Counted from the stretch's first letter, positions 27,074-41,482 are shown. The stretch is 64,000 nucleotides of DNA from Oxyruncus cristatus (GCA_013399855.1 VXAY01006085.1:978685-1042684), one strand, 5' to 3'. The notes: generated by a model not told the origin, from the letters alone. Numbers and translations are program-made.

Positions 27074-27093
27074 ACTCCAATGTACATTGGAGT
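27074..27093. other. Perfect 20-bp palindrome
   Basis: ACTCCAATGTACATTGGAGT reads identically on both strands, with no spacer. It stands alone in unique sequence and belongs to no repeat I recognise. Confidence 0.7.
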
Positions 27094-28596
27094 GAAGAAC
27101 TACACTCAAACCAGCCCTCTAGGAAACCAAGACCTGCATCTCAGATAATTAATTGCTAAAGTTTCATCTGGTCATATAGCACCAAAGCAAGGTGTTTCGA
27201 CGTTTGTGCACATGATTGTTCATTCACAGAGACAGGCCTCACTACTAATTTTCTGACAGATTTTACAACAACAAAAATACAAGAAATCTTCTCAAGTACA
27301 GTCATAAATACTGTTACATAAATACTTTCACGCTTAATCTGATAAATTTAGTAGAATATTTGTTTATCAATACAGTGGAAAAATATATTACAAACTTTAA
27401 AAAAAAATAATGCAGATACTGCACTATTAAATATTTCATTTCATTAAATCTGTTATACTTTGTACCCATTTTTCCTTTTGTTCCCCTCTTAAAAAAAATG
27501 TCAGAAGAAAAATTCAAAATACAACTGGACTGGTGTCTGACTGTTGAAATAAATGAGAAGTGTAGAGCTGGTTAAACTAGTACTGCAAAATATTGGAAAA
27601 AATATTGTATTTTGTTTACAGGAAGCTTGTGTTTGGGGATTTTTGAAAGTGACAACCTTTTAAGGGACAAAAACAAACAAATAAACCTGCATAGATTTAC
27701 ATAAAATACTTCCAGGTTACACCTCTCCCTTTCTGGTTTGACTAGACTTTCTTGTAGGTAATGATATGGGTGGATCTGGTGACTAATGCTGTTTTTGAGT
27801 TTCTAGCCTGCCAAGAGCTTTCCCAGACTTTGGTCCTGTCCCTCTCATCCAGTAAGAGACATATAAAAAGCTGGGGAGAAAGGAAGAAGAAGAGAAAGAG
27901 GTCAAATGATGAGGGTGTCGGGGATTGCAATTTACAGTCTATCCTTTTAGGAGTTGAAGCACAAATACTGTAACTGCTGAAGGGCCTTTGAGCTTTCACT
28001 GATATTGTGTCAGCAAAAAAAAGGGCTCCACTATGACAGCAGGTGATAGTCTAGTACAGGAGTCCTTGCAGAGGTTCTCTGCTCTTTGTGAGACAGTTCT
28101 GGAACACAGTGATATCCCTGTTCCTCTGAAACCCACTGGAAACAGAAAAGTTAGTATTCACAAATACACTGGCTGATTTATTAAATACTCTGTGCAACTG
28201 TAAACAGTAATTTTGTTCTAACTTCGGGAATGTGCACAAGGTAGCAATCTCTGGCACAGCCTTATGCAATGAAAACCAAAGGGTCATGAAAAGGGAAAGT
28301 TCTCCATGCAAAAAATATGTATATATAATTCCAAGGCATGATCATCAACAAGGACTGTCTTGGGCCTCAGCTGAACTACAGAGTAACATGTCCTGTTTTT
28401 ATCAAAAGGGAATCATACATCCATGGGCGTCAAAGGCCAATTTGCTAAATAAAGACCAGTTACATGGAAACACTTGGGAAAAAGAAATTCTGGTGAACTG
28501 GTGGAAAATATGCATTTATGTATTGAATTCCAGTGAATTAACCAGCTAGAAAATGGATTCTGGATGGTATGGGTTTTTTCAAATGTTCATCTATAA
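27094..28596. other. Unique sequence without recognised gene
   Basis: AT-rich DNA. A purine-rich GAA/GGA tract lies at about 27878-27902. No exon or repeat family is recognised. Confidence 0.5.
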
Positions 28597-28641
28597 CTCA
28601 GTATGAGCCTCCAAAACTCAGCATGAGCCTCTAAAACTCAG
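28597..28641 (+). repeat. Short tandem duplication, 20-bp unit
   Basis: Two 20-bp copies of CTCAGYATGAGCCTCYAAAA (28597-28616 and 28617-28636) differ at two sites and are followed by the first 5 bases of a third copy. Confidence 0.85.
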
Positions 28642-31600
28642 CTGTTTAATCACTGAGGTACTGAGGTTACGCCAGCCTTAGCTTTGCGTTTTTTGAAGTT
28701 AACCTCTTAATCACCCTCACCACACTTTTGCACACATTGTGAAAGTCTCTTAAAGCACACAATATAGATTCTTTGAGGAGAACTTAAATTGTATGCAGAA
28801 CTTCAGGAGCATACCCATTACATTGCTGCCACTAATGGGCACTCGGCACCCAGGGCCAGGCAACAGCCAAGCCAAAGTAAACCCCTGAAACATGTTTAAC
28901 GTGGTTGTGGGGGTTCAGCTGCAGTTGTTTCCCCATACAGATCCACTGCACTGCACGAGTTGCTCATATTGACATAGGTCGAGTGAACTTCTTCTTTATC
29001 TGACCAAGTGTGGTGAGAAAGGACTAGTTTTGATTCCTAAGTCAAGATAAAAAATTAAAAATATGTGAATATTAATTGAAGAGAGGCATTTCCTTGCACC
29101 TCAGGCTTAGAGACATCTTTGTAGCTGGAGGATTAAGATACTCTCTTCACTGTAGGTTAAGTGTAAGAAGCTGTATTAGTGTTCTGAATGCTATGGTTCC
29201 CACTTTTAGGTAAGGAATTGACCACAGACATAACATAAACAGCTGAAGTACTTGAGTGAGCGCTGGGAATGCCACAAAATGCTAAACATCTAAACCCTAG
29301 TATTTTAGTACTGAGTAACAACTGCAGAACAAGGTGCACTTTCGAATTTTCAAATGGCACTCACAAAGTTTTCTTCTAAGAAAAGGAGACACATCTTGGG
29401 ACTTCATTTAAAGTACTCAAAGAAATGAGCCGGTATGACTTTGTAGTACCTTGTGTTTGCCAGAGGCTAAGAGTGTACATGTAAACAGTGACTGTAAGTC
29501 AGCTGATACTCTTCTTACCTTATGTTTACTTGCTTGTATGTCTGTATGTTTGCAGAGGTATTCAAATTAGACAATTGTGGTTGCAATGTTTTGCTGCCCA
29601 GTATCAGTGGTTGCTTTGCTGCCGGAGTCATTTGTAAAAAATGACAGTTGAGACAAGAGCCCCAAAAACTAAAGACTAACACAAGACCATGCTTTTGCTA
29701 CTGGACTGATACACACCAGCTAACTACTTTTTAAGTGCATGAAGCAGTCAGTCTTGTCTGAACTCAAAGCCATTGTCCCATAAACACATAGAGCTGCAGC
29801 AGATAAACTTGGTGTACATTTCCCTGGGCTACACCAGTTCATGAAATAACTACCCAGTATCTCCTTCCACAGAGAGAAGGTAATTTAAAACCAAGACAAT
29901 TTTTGCCCATTTCACTAAGAAGTTGAAGTAGGAAAATCAGTTGAAAGACAAAATGGGCCCCACTTGTTTCCTCATGTGTCTGCCTCCTGTGGAGCACAGT
30001 GTATAGGAGATCACATTCGGTGAGATTGGGCTAGAGTGGTAAGTTGGGGCAAAAATCCTTTTTTGGCCTGAAAACCGACTCCAAGCTGGAATCCTCTAAC
30101 TTGCTGATAGAAAGGCACTGATGACACGTCATCTGGCTTTGGAGAATCTGAGAGCTGCTACCTTGAACACTTCTGCTTTCCTAAGGCAGTCACACGGCGC
30201 GTAAACACCCTGGAAAACAGGTATATCCCTAGCAGAAGCTACAAGTGGGACACTGATACAGGTGATAATGACCTGATTCTCAGAGCTTGAGTTCTTTTCC
30301 ATTCTTCTGTGATACTCATTTAAAAACCCACTATATTTATATTCTACAAAATGCAGCGGGGTCAAAAATGATCACACAAATCCATCTTAATCTTCATGTA
30401 CACTATTGACTCCTTCACTGAACATCTCTGAGTCACTGTCTTCCTAGACAGTGGTTAGATTGTTTTCCATCATTGTTCACATTTTCTGCTCTTCATCCAC
30501 AAAGGTCTAAACACCAGCTATGAAATTGCAACTTCTCTTCCTGCTGTTAAGAATTATTCTAGAACATACATGACCATCCCACAGAGCATAGCCTTACTAA
30601 GTCACCTATTGCTCTGGCAAAGATGATTTAAGGATGATTCCAGGCAAACAGAAGACTTAGAGGTCAGAATGTTCTGTCAGCAAGAGAGGCCAGAATTGAA
30701 ACTTGATGGGCTGAATGTATGTTCAGAAACACCATGCTTTTCTGCCTTTATTATTTGGTAGACGTAGTTGTTGCAGTCTATCATATAGAGATCAGAAGGT
30801 GAGCATCTAATCGAATGATTGCAGAGTCTTTATAGTGTGGTGGCTTTTCACTCATTTTTTGTATGCTGTGTATAAGAAGCCACATAAACCCTGACTTTTC
30901 GTGTTTGTTTTCTCTTACTGTGTCTTACCTTTGAAGTCAGACACTCAAAATCAACATCAGTTATATAAAGATACACACAAACAAAAAAGGAAAAAAAAAA
31001 GAGAAAAGAACTAGGCAGTGGAGTCTGGAACATCTTCAACTAAGCTATAAACTTACATTGTTAAAAAGAGCCAAACCACAGTCACTGCTGATTTAAAGGA
31101 ACTCTTTTACTTAGTGATCATCTTCATGAAGCAGAATGCATGGAAACAAACATTAAGGTTTATAAACAGAAAGTAAATAAATGGTGCCCAGTGTTGGTCA
31201 GGACCAGTTCATTTATAGACTTCTCCACTCAAACCATCTGCCATTAGAACAAAGAAGCACGGAAGTCCTTTGAAACTGTAACTTGTATTACAGAGTATAA
31301 AAATATCCCAGACGAGCTGAAATTGAGCCCCCTTGTTTCTGTGTGTATGTGTGTGCATACACATGTGCTTTCTTATTGGCATATGTTATTATAGAGGTGA
31401 GGTTTCTGCAGACATTGGACTCCTTTACACCAGCTATTTTGAGACCTAGAGTAAACCAAGCACCAGTTTGTGAAAAACAGTTGTCCGATTCTTAAGCAGT
31501 AGGTCAGCATGAATGTCCAGTCCTTTAAAGAGCACTTGAATTTGAGTGGTGCATGACTTGTACCTGAACTTAACAGTTCACTCTTACTCCTGTAGGTTCT

Positions 31601-34579
31601 CTTTCATTCTGAAAGAAATTCCCAGAAGAGTTTTCTGCAAAACAGTAAAAATAGTAATCACATTGTGTGACTGTGATCCCAGTAGGAGCAGGTTATTGGG
31701 AGGTGTCACAGGGTAGAGCTAACAACTCTAGCTAACTCTACACATTTCTCTGTATGGAATAGAATACGGTACATCTATTATCAATCCAGTTGAAAATGTA
31801 TCATAATATATTTCATTGTTCTTTTTAGTGAACAATATGAGGGAAAAAAGTGTAAAAGTATTAAAGATAAAATTGGGAAATGCATATTCCAAACCTATTT
31901 GAATTTATTTGAGCCTTCTGCAGCAGGTCTTCTGTTAGAAATGATAATAAAAATGTCCATTGACTTCAGAATAGAATGAGTTAAGCCTCTATTCCTGGTA
32001 GATTTGGCCAAACTATAAATTCTGGAAGGATTTTTTAAATGTATTTTTAAAATTATCCTTATCATTTTAAGTTAATAATAATTTGTGAATGGATAAAATA
32101 TGTGTTATTCTTTATGTAATATCTTTTCAGATAAAAAAAAATTTTATTTCTTCCCTTTTCTGTCCTATGATTTACTAGCTTCAATAATGAAGTGGCGTTC
32201 TATAGTCCTTAATTTACATCCTAAGCAGAGCTGGTGTTAAAGTAAAATTTTGTGTGTTAAAAATAAGTCTTGTCAATTTATAAAGAGATGTATTTGTTTG
32301 GTACAATTCGGGGAAAAGGGGACACCTACCTGAACTAATGTTTACTGAAGTGGAAAAGTGGTGTCAGCCACTTGCAAGGGCACACAGAGCAGTTCAGAAG
32401 TTCAGTGGTGAACCATGACCCAGCCCGTTCCTTTCTTAGCAGAAAAAATTTTGATTCTCCCAAGGGCTTTCTCCAGTGTGTTCACTTAAGTAAATGATTT
32501 TTTTTTCCCCAAAAAACATGGTTCCAAAGCTCCACAAATACTGTAATATGAGCTACAGCCCTGGAGGAAGTGAATGCTAGAGTAATTCACTGAAAATCCT
32601 ATGCCACAACATTGCAAACAGAGGATGTCTACCTTCTCATGCTGCAAATGTAAGTTGTCTCTTCTAAATTAGAGGAGGTTTTCCCCTATAAAACAAAACT
32701 ATGCATAAGGAAAAAGAACAAGCTACCTTTATCTATGAAAGAAGGAGAACACCTACTAATAGCTGTGAAGTTAATAGACCATTACAGGATACCACCCACT
32801 GAGCAAACAGCAACTTGATAACACAGCAAAAGTGCCTAGGAAGAAAACCACAATGACTCTTTCCAACATTAATTTTTCTGTTGGTTGCCATTTAAGATGT
32901 AGAGAAGCAACAGAACCTGATCTCTCAATGTACAATATTCTCTGTTAATTAGAGGTCAGAAGAACATTATATGTGCTTTGACTGTAAAATGAAACACATC
33001 TGAGAATATTTTCAGATAAATCCAGCAATTTGGTTTTTCTAAAAAGGCAATTTGTCACAATTTAAAGCCTAAGAATTATTCTTTGAAATTATATAATAAA
33101 TATTGTATAAGAGGGACATCTGAGGAACACACTGTTCATGATCAGCTGAAAGTCACAAAGGGAAAAACCTTGATAAATTCATTATTGCTGCAAATCATTA
33201 TTTCAGATATGCTTTTGATGTTATAATTTTGTAAAACCTTTTAACTACATCAAAATTACTTCACTGCTCTTTTGGTCTAGATGGTATGAAAAGTAGTTTA
33301 AGGACAATTTAAGGACAATTTGAACAACAAACTGTTAAAGATCTTCAGCCACATGAAAATTTAATATATTTGGTAAAAATGCAAAACATGGAAACATAAT
33401 TTCTTTTGGAAGATGTCTCCCTTAAACCTTAGCTGGATATTTGCAGAGTAATTTCAACACTGTAAACAAAGTTTTGAAAGGTTGAAACCCTAGGAAACAC
33501 TATGCTAAAATATTGGCTACTGAGTAGCTAAATAACGTGTAGAGAAAACATCTCCTTCTCTTTGGCTGAGTATTCAACTGAATATATCTCTATTGACCTT
33601 TTTCTCTCTTTCAAAGGATATTGCATTGCAGAAAAAATACCAGAAATTCCAGGACAATCGAGCCCAATGGGCTGATCTAAAAAGCCCACTTTATATTTTG
33701 AAAAAATAGCTCTAATAAGCAGTGTTATTGGGCTGCTAAAAACCCACTCAGAAAAAAACCCCATCGTGTTGCATAGTTCTTGTACATCTCCAGCAAACCA
33801 CAACATAGCACATGAAACTCAACCAAGAGGCTCCCATTTGCTTTCCTGGGCTTGGATAAAGTACTTCATCCTGAATAGATTGTAATGAAAAATAATTAAA
33901 AAGACAGAAGAGATAAGGAGAAATGATTTTTGACTTCATATTAACAGTCAAGTCTCCAATAAACCCTCTTCATTGGAGGGGGATGCAATAAGGCAGTCAG
34001 CAGCTGCCCGCTGATTTCCTGCACTTCAGGTTTATGAAGAAACAATTGCAAGAATGAGTCTTTCTTTGTTGCTATAAAACCGGTCATACTGTGTTCTCTC
34101 CCTGACTCTGTACTGAAAGGAGAGTCAGGAGAACTGTATGTGAGACAGAGAGCAGGAATTCCCTCTATTTCCATGGTTTCTCGGGAGTTATGACACAGAG
34201 GATAGTAATCCCTGGTCATTTTCTCACAGGGCAAACCACAGACCCCAGAACATGCTACAGTGAAGGATACAGGCACATCCTCTAAGTCAGTTCTTCTGGT
34301 TTTGGGGATGTTGGCCCCATAAGTGAATGATGAATTGTTAACAGAATAACTGTGTCTGTGTACATTTCCACAAATAACTAGAGAGAGTATAAAAAAATAT
34401 TAGGTGCCAATGGAAAAGACAGGTGACTAAATGATAGTGTTGCAGCAGTAACCCTGAGAGATGCTGTTTGTTTCCAGCATGTATCTGAACCTATTCCAAG
34501 TACTTTTATGCTGAATCTATCCATTTCAAACATTTAGAAGCAAGGACTGTTTTGTCAGTAATAACATGAGGCTAGGGTA
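28642..34579. other. Unique sequence without recognised gene
   Basis: Mostly unique DNA with some moderately GC-richer patches (28830-28960, 30000-30250). A two-copy 11-bp tandem (TTTAAGGACAA) is at 33297-33318. Minus-strand open frames at 33528-33806 and 33941-34276 have no recognised domain. Confidence 0.5.
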
Positions 34580-35300
34580 GTAAAATGGTGTCCTAGAGAG
34601 GATTTTTCTTAGAAAAAAAAAGATTCTTATTTCTTAGCTAGTACTCCTCAGCCTTTATTGGTGCAGGTTATGTTTTGGATTCGCTGTTTGTGGTTAAACT
34701 GTAGCTTGATTCCCTGCAACAAGTTTGTGGGCTGGGGAACCCAGTGGAACTCACTAGAGTTTCCTTCCTGATCACACTCACTTATATATCTGCAGAATAT
34801 CTGCAAATACCTGCAGAAAGTTGAGGTGTGTAGGAGAATGGGACACACCCATTTCTCAATCCTGTAAGACACTGGGACTTCACTGGGGTTGTCACCCATT
34901 GACAGCTTTGGATGAGCGACACAACTGAGCACGGTTTAGGAAGGGCCAGTCTTACAGCTGTGGATGTCTGGGGAGTTGGCATTTCCTTTTTGTGATAGTA
35001 GTCACTTCAGGCTGCAAGAGAAAGTCAAGTGCCACTGTCCCACAGAACCTGAGGCACCCCACCGGAATAACCCCACCGGTGTGGGGCTTGTGTCCAAATA
35101 CAGATTATCTGTTAGATTCCCCTGGAAAAAGTAACCATTCGGAATTTGTGTAACTCTGTACACTGCTGAGTTTGGACTTGACAAGGTAAAAAATTCACAT
35201 AGAATTCTGCCCTGATTTGTGCCTCCAGTGAGGCCCAGTCGGCGTGATAGGTGAAAAACCACAGGAATATTTGGCTGCATATTTCATTCAACATCCCCTT
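34580..35300 (-). mobile_element. Candidate LTR of an unidentified endogenous retrovirus
   Basis: This GC-richer segment has LTR-like signals when read on the minus strand. A TATA-like GATATATAAG is at 34780-34790. About 125 bp downstream is AATAAA within CACCAATAAAGGC (34654-34659), a spacing typical of the U3/R region of a retroviral LTR. The minus strand could open with TG near 35294. Upstream sequence to about 35294 would be U3. Several open frames occur on the minus strand without recognisable domains. I do not recognise the family, and I cannot show a target duplication or a second LTR. It could instead be unique sequence with chance signals. Confidence 0.3.
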
Positions 35301-35329
35301 AGTTGTACCCTATTAGGGGAATGTTGAAT
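35286..35329. other. Imperfect inverted repeat at edge of the LTR-like segment
   Basis: ATTCAACAT-CCCCTTA pairs with TAGGGGAATGTTGAAT, with one bulged base, around a short spacer. It sits exactly at the right edge of the LTR-like segment. Confidence 0.55.
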
Positions 35330-38029
35330 ATTAATTTGCTGGAACAGGTGAGATCCACCCTGCACATAAGAAATTTAATAGCAGCCGTAGGGAAGAGGAA
35401 GGAAGAGGAAGACAGTGTCTGGAAAAAATACTGGGGGAAAAAGCCTGTTGAGGCAGTTTTCAGTACAGTCACCATGTTCTCAATTATTCTTCCTCGTGGT
35501 AAAACAAAATTCCAAACACCATGACTTATTATTTCACTACAGTGGGTGTCACGGTGGAGATTCACCCTATTCAGTTAATATGAACATCTCCAGCTGGGAA
35601 TGGAGGAAGAAATATAAGCCTAAAATATATATAAAAAAAAAAGAACAACAACAAAAAAAAGAACAGTTTTGTAGTATTTCCACCCTAGACTTAAGCTTGA
35701 AAATACTGGAAGATTCATAGGAAATGTTGTTGCCTGAAGTCTATAGTATAATTTCCAGGATTCTGGGTGTGTTTATTTTAATACTAACCCAAACGAGGTT
35801 TGCAAACCTAATCAAGTACCTCTGTGACTATGAATCTGATCAGAATGCTACATCTAACTCTTAAATATTCATTCCTATAATTCATTAATTGTGTGCTACA
35901 TGAAAGAAAAAAATGGATAGTAGCTAAAATGGTGAGTGGTTTTATTCCTGTCCAGTAATCAGTGGTAGCCTGATAAGATGTGGATTTTTAAGCAAAACCT
36001 GACACCAGCTCAGAACTGAAATTTGTTCCAGAAGTGGAGTTCTGAAAATATTCTTCTTCAAATCAGGTTTTCCTTTTTGTTCCTTAGAAACTTTGTCCAT
36101 TGTCCTGTAATTATCTCACCACTAAAAATATCTGAGAGAAAATGGATTGATGTCTTTTCTCCTGTGATACTGAAGCATTGTTCTGGAGCAACGATATGAA
36201 GTCTTAATAAACAATCACTCTTATTCATGTCATCACAAGTCATGGAAAGAGGAGTTTAAGTTATTGGTCTGTGAAATAGCTTGATGAAAGGAATGTGTGC
36301 ATTTAGAGCCTGGCTCAATAAATACCTCCTGTGGTGGGGAACAAAATCAAACGAAGTTCCTTTAATCTGTCCCAGGGCTGAAGATAGTATCATCCCAAAT
36401 CCTAAATTACTTCTGGTAAGCCATCAGCACAAGAATCCAATCTGTGTAGAAGCTGTAAGATAGTCTGGGGACTTCCATAAAGGCATTTGGCCCCAAATGT
36501 CATGCATTATACATCTGGTGTAACAGGAGCATTGAATTACAGACAGTCTAAACCAAACCCTAGAGAAAATCCCATAACTTTTTCACTGTTTTTAGGTCAG
36601 TTGTCCAATATAACCCCGAGGTCTATCTCAGGACACAGAGGTTGTTACTGCTGTACAAATATACTATGCACTACCTAGGCGTGGTATATTCTTAAAACCA
36701 TTATGGTTATTTTACTCTAATGTAAATAGCAACAAACACAAGTGTTTACTAACATATCCCTGTCAGTGCCTTGCCAACTTCCTGGAGGGAAACTCAGTGA
36801 TGCAGAACTTTATTAACTGGAAACTTTGTGTGTTTATTTGCAAACAAAACCTTTGCATGTGATCCGAAGCCTATGATTTGTCTACAGAATGTTGTCATCA
36901 CAACCGAGTTTGTTAACACCAGACTGAACAAATTGGAGGCAGTACAAATGTCAAAAGCTCAATTACAGATTGAAAGCCTGGATGTATCTAAAGCATTGAC
37001 TATTTTTTATCAACAAAGTCACATATCAACAAAGTCACCATGACATCCTTTGTGCCTATACAGCAAATGAAGATTGAGAGTAAAGAGTAACAGCTTTACT
37101 TATATGGTGGGCTTGCAGGACTCTAGGGCAAATCATGGCTTTATTTTGCTCTGTAATAAGAGAAGCTTTTGAAATAGCTTTTCTGATTCATTTGAATGAA
37201 TGTTTTTTGCTACCTAAACTCTTTACTCTGGGCTCACTCCTTTTTTTAGGATTTAAGATTTTCTTCTCTTTCATCCTATGAAAAACTGGCAGCACCACAT
37301 TGCCTGAAGTGTATTCCAGATAAAAGCATTAGTTTGCTAAGCCACTTTTCCTACTTTCTTCCTTCATTTAATTGCTATAAATGTCTCACTTCCCTCAAAG
37401 TCCATATATAATCCAGATCATGCATTTTACAACTGCTGTTTTTCAGCAGCCAGTGCTCTTACCATTCTGTACTCTCATGAACTCTCCTACTGAACATTTC
37501 AGAAGACCTTTTCTTACAAACAAATAGCAATGGAAAAGGAATGTCAAAAACACAGTGCACTTTTTCATGGAAACAGCCTGGTGAAGGACACTGACCCCAC
37601 TCTGGCACGCAGATCTTGTGTCATAGCTCTTATCAACCTCACTCCTGTTGCTGGCTTGAAAAAATTACTGTTAATAAAAGGCACATACTTTAATCTTCAC
37701 AGTTTCTTAGTGTTCCTGGCTACTGTATAACTAACAACGGTTTGGCACCCTGAAAACTACTGTTAAGTTGTCCTACTTCAGGGTCAGTAGACTGGATCAA
37801 GGCACTGACAATGCTCCAACAGGGATCGTGTGTAGAGCACCAGCAATGGTTAACACCTAACTAGTGCTCCAGAGTTCTCGGATGAAGGACCTTATCAACT
37901 TGCCAACAGAAGACATTGACTACAGCTGCATTTCAGGCAGGATATGTGAAGCACCATGCTCGGAATGAGTTTAACCCATAAATGGAAATGACGTAGCTCT
38001 TTCACGTAAACAATCAGCCTAAAATAATC
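35330..38029. other. Unique sequence without recognised gene
   Basis: No recognised repeat family. A poly-A rich tract is at about 35632-35660. A two-copy 16-bp tandem (TATCAACAAAGTCACM) is at 37008-37039. A CpG-bearing patch with a CRE-like TGACGTAG lies near 37988-38010. Confidence 0.5.
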
Positions 38030-38055
38030 CTTACAATGCTACATAGCATTGTAAG
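38030..38055. other. Perfect 11-bp stem hairpin
   Basis: CTTACAATGCT (38030-38040) and AGCATTGTAAG (38045-38055) are exact reverse complements around a 4-nt spacer (ACAT). The hairpin lies just downstream of the CRE-like motif near 37990. Confidence 0.75.
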
Positions 38056-41000
38056 AAAATTCATGTGGCACAGCACTGCACTGACATAACTATATTGCTC
38101 CTGGGACCCTCTGCAGAGAGCTACATTGTGTCATAAACACATGGCAGCTCCTTTAAAGTAGCTCAAGTATTTCCTCCTATGCTTCTGCCTTCTGAGGCAT
38201 ACAGATTCCCAGGCTGCAGACACAGTGGATGATCCATGCCATACTGGGATTTCTGGAAGTAAGAAGATAAAGTCAGTTAGAACTCTACAGTGAAAGAAAG
38301 CTCTTTAAAATCATCTTTGAAGTCTGAAATATCTGAAAAGGTTCAGCTCAGTAGTACATAGATACATTGTGATTTTGGAAACACCCTGTTTCTGTTCCTG
38401 TATTTAGGACAAAGAGGGGAGTGATAAACAAAAGTCTCAACTACATACAGGACCCCACATATTCTGCAGACTTTGGGTTACACAAGTAAAGCAGGGAGAG
38501 AACATCTTACAGAAAGCTATTTTTGTGGAGAGATCAGTTTTACTGAAGTTGGTAACAAACCCAACCAATGAAAAAAATAAATAAAAAATAAAATACTGTT
38601 AATGTCTGAACTGTAGTATTACTAACATATTACAAACATTCTTTTAATTGAAAAATCCGTACTTCATGTGGCTACATGTGAAGCTCTGCTTTGCTCAGAG
38701 CAATTGTTCACTCATCTGGAACTCAGTCTCTTTCCTACCTTATTTAGCGCATCACACATCAACATGGAAAATCCTGCTTATTTATTATTCTTATTGTTCC
38801 TTTAACAAGGGCATCTTCCATTGGAGATGCTCCTGACATTTGCAGGAGCAGAGAGAGGCAGTTAAAGAGTGAGAGCAACTACAGTAGAGAAAACATTATC
38901 GCACATGCTACTAAACTTAGAGACACTATACTAAACATGGAGACACCACCATAAGACATCCTTGCAACAATGTAGAGGCTAATGCATTTTGAAAATAGCC
39001 ACCCAAATACTTCTCGGTCTTTAACCCAGATTAGTCACCCTGAAAATGAGTACAGAATAAAGAACTTTGATACTCAGTTGTGAAAGGCATTAATGAAAAC
39101 CTATATTCTCCCTTTCAATTGAAGTTCTATTTCCTGCCAGATGAACCATGAAGTGGTAACAGCTTGGGGCAGCGTTTTTGATATGAGAGCTCTCCTAGAA
39201 ACAAGGCTTTGAGGGAGAGTGAGAACCAGAGACACCAAAAAAGAGGGCTACACAATGAGAATTGATATAATAAAGGACAAATTTTGTTAGAAGATTTAAA
39301 AAAATATTTTAAAGGAGTAAATATATTACACAAATAAAGCTGATTGATTGCATTTGCAGTGCAGTTAAACAATTTGAAGAGTGCCAGATCAGTACTCTTG
39401 TTCTATAATGGCCATGATAACTCATCATATTTGCTTTCCTCCTTGTAATCATATTTTATTTTCTTTACCAGAATTCTACAAGTAATTGCTGGTGGTATAT
39501 AGACTAAGTCACAGATGTTAGAACAAAAGATAAAAAAAGTACACTGAATGTACATTTCACATTTACACCCAACAAAGGTTGTCAGCTGTTTCTTCCTTGC
39601 ATCTGCTTAAAGGTCTTACTGTCCTCTCCCATTGGAACAACTCTCTGTAGAGAGATTGAAATGCAACAATGCTCTTGTTAGTTTTTTAATTCTGTTTAAT
39701 TGTAGTTAGCATCAAGCATAACAGTCAGAAAGTATGTGGTATTAACTTTATCAAGTATTTTTCCCCAGTGCAGTTTTTCATTAGATTGGCAAAAGACTTC
39801 TACATTGAAGAGCTAGTCTGAAAAATGTCTGTCACATCAACCCACCAGAATCTACAGGAGGATGACTTTAGTTTACCCGGTTCACGATTAGGGCTAAGTG
39901 AAGCCTTTGCTTCCCATCTGTACCAAAAATGGATCAAAGAGACATTCCATTCACGCTATGTCTCTACACATTTGTTCAAGTAGGACTCTGTCTTGCAGGT
40001 GAGTTCAGATTTCCACAATTCAGAAACAGCTCTGGAGTCCACACCGTTGCCAGGCACATCCACTGGCCTTGTCTAGTAGCATTTTGCTGTGGTATCAGTG
40101 ATTAGCAATTAGCAAAGAAACTTCTAGAAAAAAAAAGTATAAACAGAGATGAATCTTGGCTCACTTTGTATTTGGGGATCAAGTGACAATCAGAACTGTA
40201 TTTTCAGTTGTAGCACTGCAGACTTCCATCAAGTCAATAGCAGATTTAACTATGACATGACCTTAGGGCTGGGACCATAAGTGTATGACAAGTAATTTAG
40301 AAACCAATCTTAGTTTACCCCGAAAATAATAATTTTAAAATCTTGAGTGAAAATTTTTAAATTCAAAGTTTATATTGAAGTTTTATAATGAAAACATTAG
40401 ACAGCTAGGTAGCTGTGAACGTGGGTTTACAGTTTAATGACATCAAAATCAGAATATTGAACTAAAACCCCTTTACAATAGTCAATAATTTAACTGAGAA
40501 TAGACCAGCAAGAGGAAAGAGCTGTCTTGATTATGTGAGATACCAGATTCCTTCTTTGTAACAGAGAGCCTTTAAATACATTTGCAGAGCCCTGATCTTC
40601 AATACAAACTTTCATAAAAAGAAGTTCCAAAGCTTTTTCTCAGTCGTTCAGTGACTACTGCCATAATATGAAGTGGATACTGATGGATAACATTTGTAGT
40701 GAAATCCTGTAGTGTCACAAAAGGGAAAACGCACATCTGCACTAGAATGGAATACTGAATAACTGATTTTCAGCTGGATACTGATAGTGTGACACAAATT
40801 ACATGCATTTTCTCTCATTCACAGATGAATGGCGAAGAGGACTGTAAAGTCTTAGACATCCAATTTCTCTTGAAAGAACATGAAAGTTGCACAATTAATG
40901 CCTCATTCTGTATTAACATTTTCTTTGGGGGTTTCCTTTGCTCTTCAGGTTTGGGTTTTTTTTCAGTTCCATAAAATTTCAGTAATTTTCATACTAGATG

Positions 41001-41482
41001 TGCATATTAGTTTGTAAGTTTTCTTGTATTCTTTTTATACACTATTTGCCAAAATATATGAGGGGATATCAATTCAAAAATCCTCTAGAGTGATTTTATC
41101 TTTCCTTAGGTGCATTTCAATCCATTTTTCCATTAACATATTCCTCATGTGCAGATTTAGAAAATCAATACGTTGATGTTATTGCTGTTGTTTTTTATTG
41201 TTTGACAAATATATTATTTGAACACAATTTACCATTTGGTGTTCAGAACTTATTTTCAGCTCATGTGTTTGTCAACTACTATATGTGCAACATGTTAAAT
41301 CCATTAATAAGATATATTTGATATGAATGTCACTCATTTAAGACACATAAATGCATGGTTAACAAGTATAGAATATAATATATTTTGTTGTAAATAGTTG
41401 GCAGACAGTCTCTGGTCTAACTACCTTGAACTTCAGTCCAAACAAAATATATAACCTATCTAAAATATTTTGTTCCTAAAAA
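38056..41482. other. Unique sequence without recognised gene
   Basis: AT-rich unique DNA. No exon, RNA gene or interspersed repeat is recognised. Confidence 0.5.

Noticed and set aside
33941..34276. 111-codon minus-strand frame near the LTR-like segment
   Set aside because: No retroviral or other domain can be seen; not enough to call a gene remnant.
36828..37043. Frame after an acceptor-like TTTGTCTACAG
   Set aside because: No donor, no recognised domain, and a 16-bp tandem duplication inside the frame.
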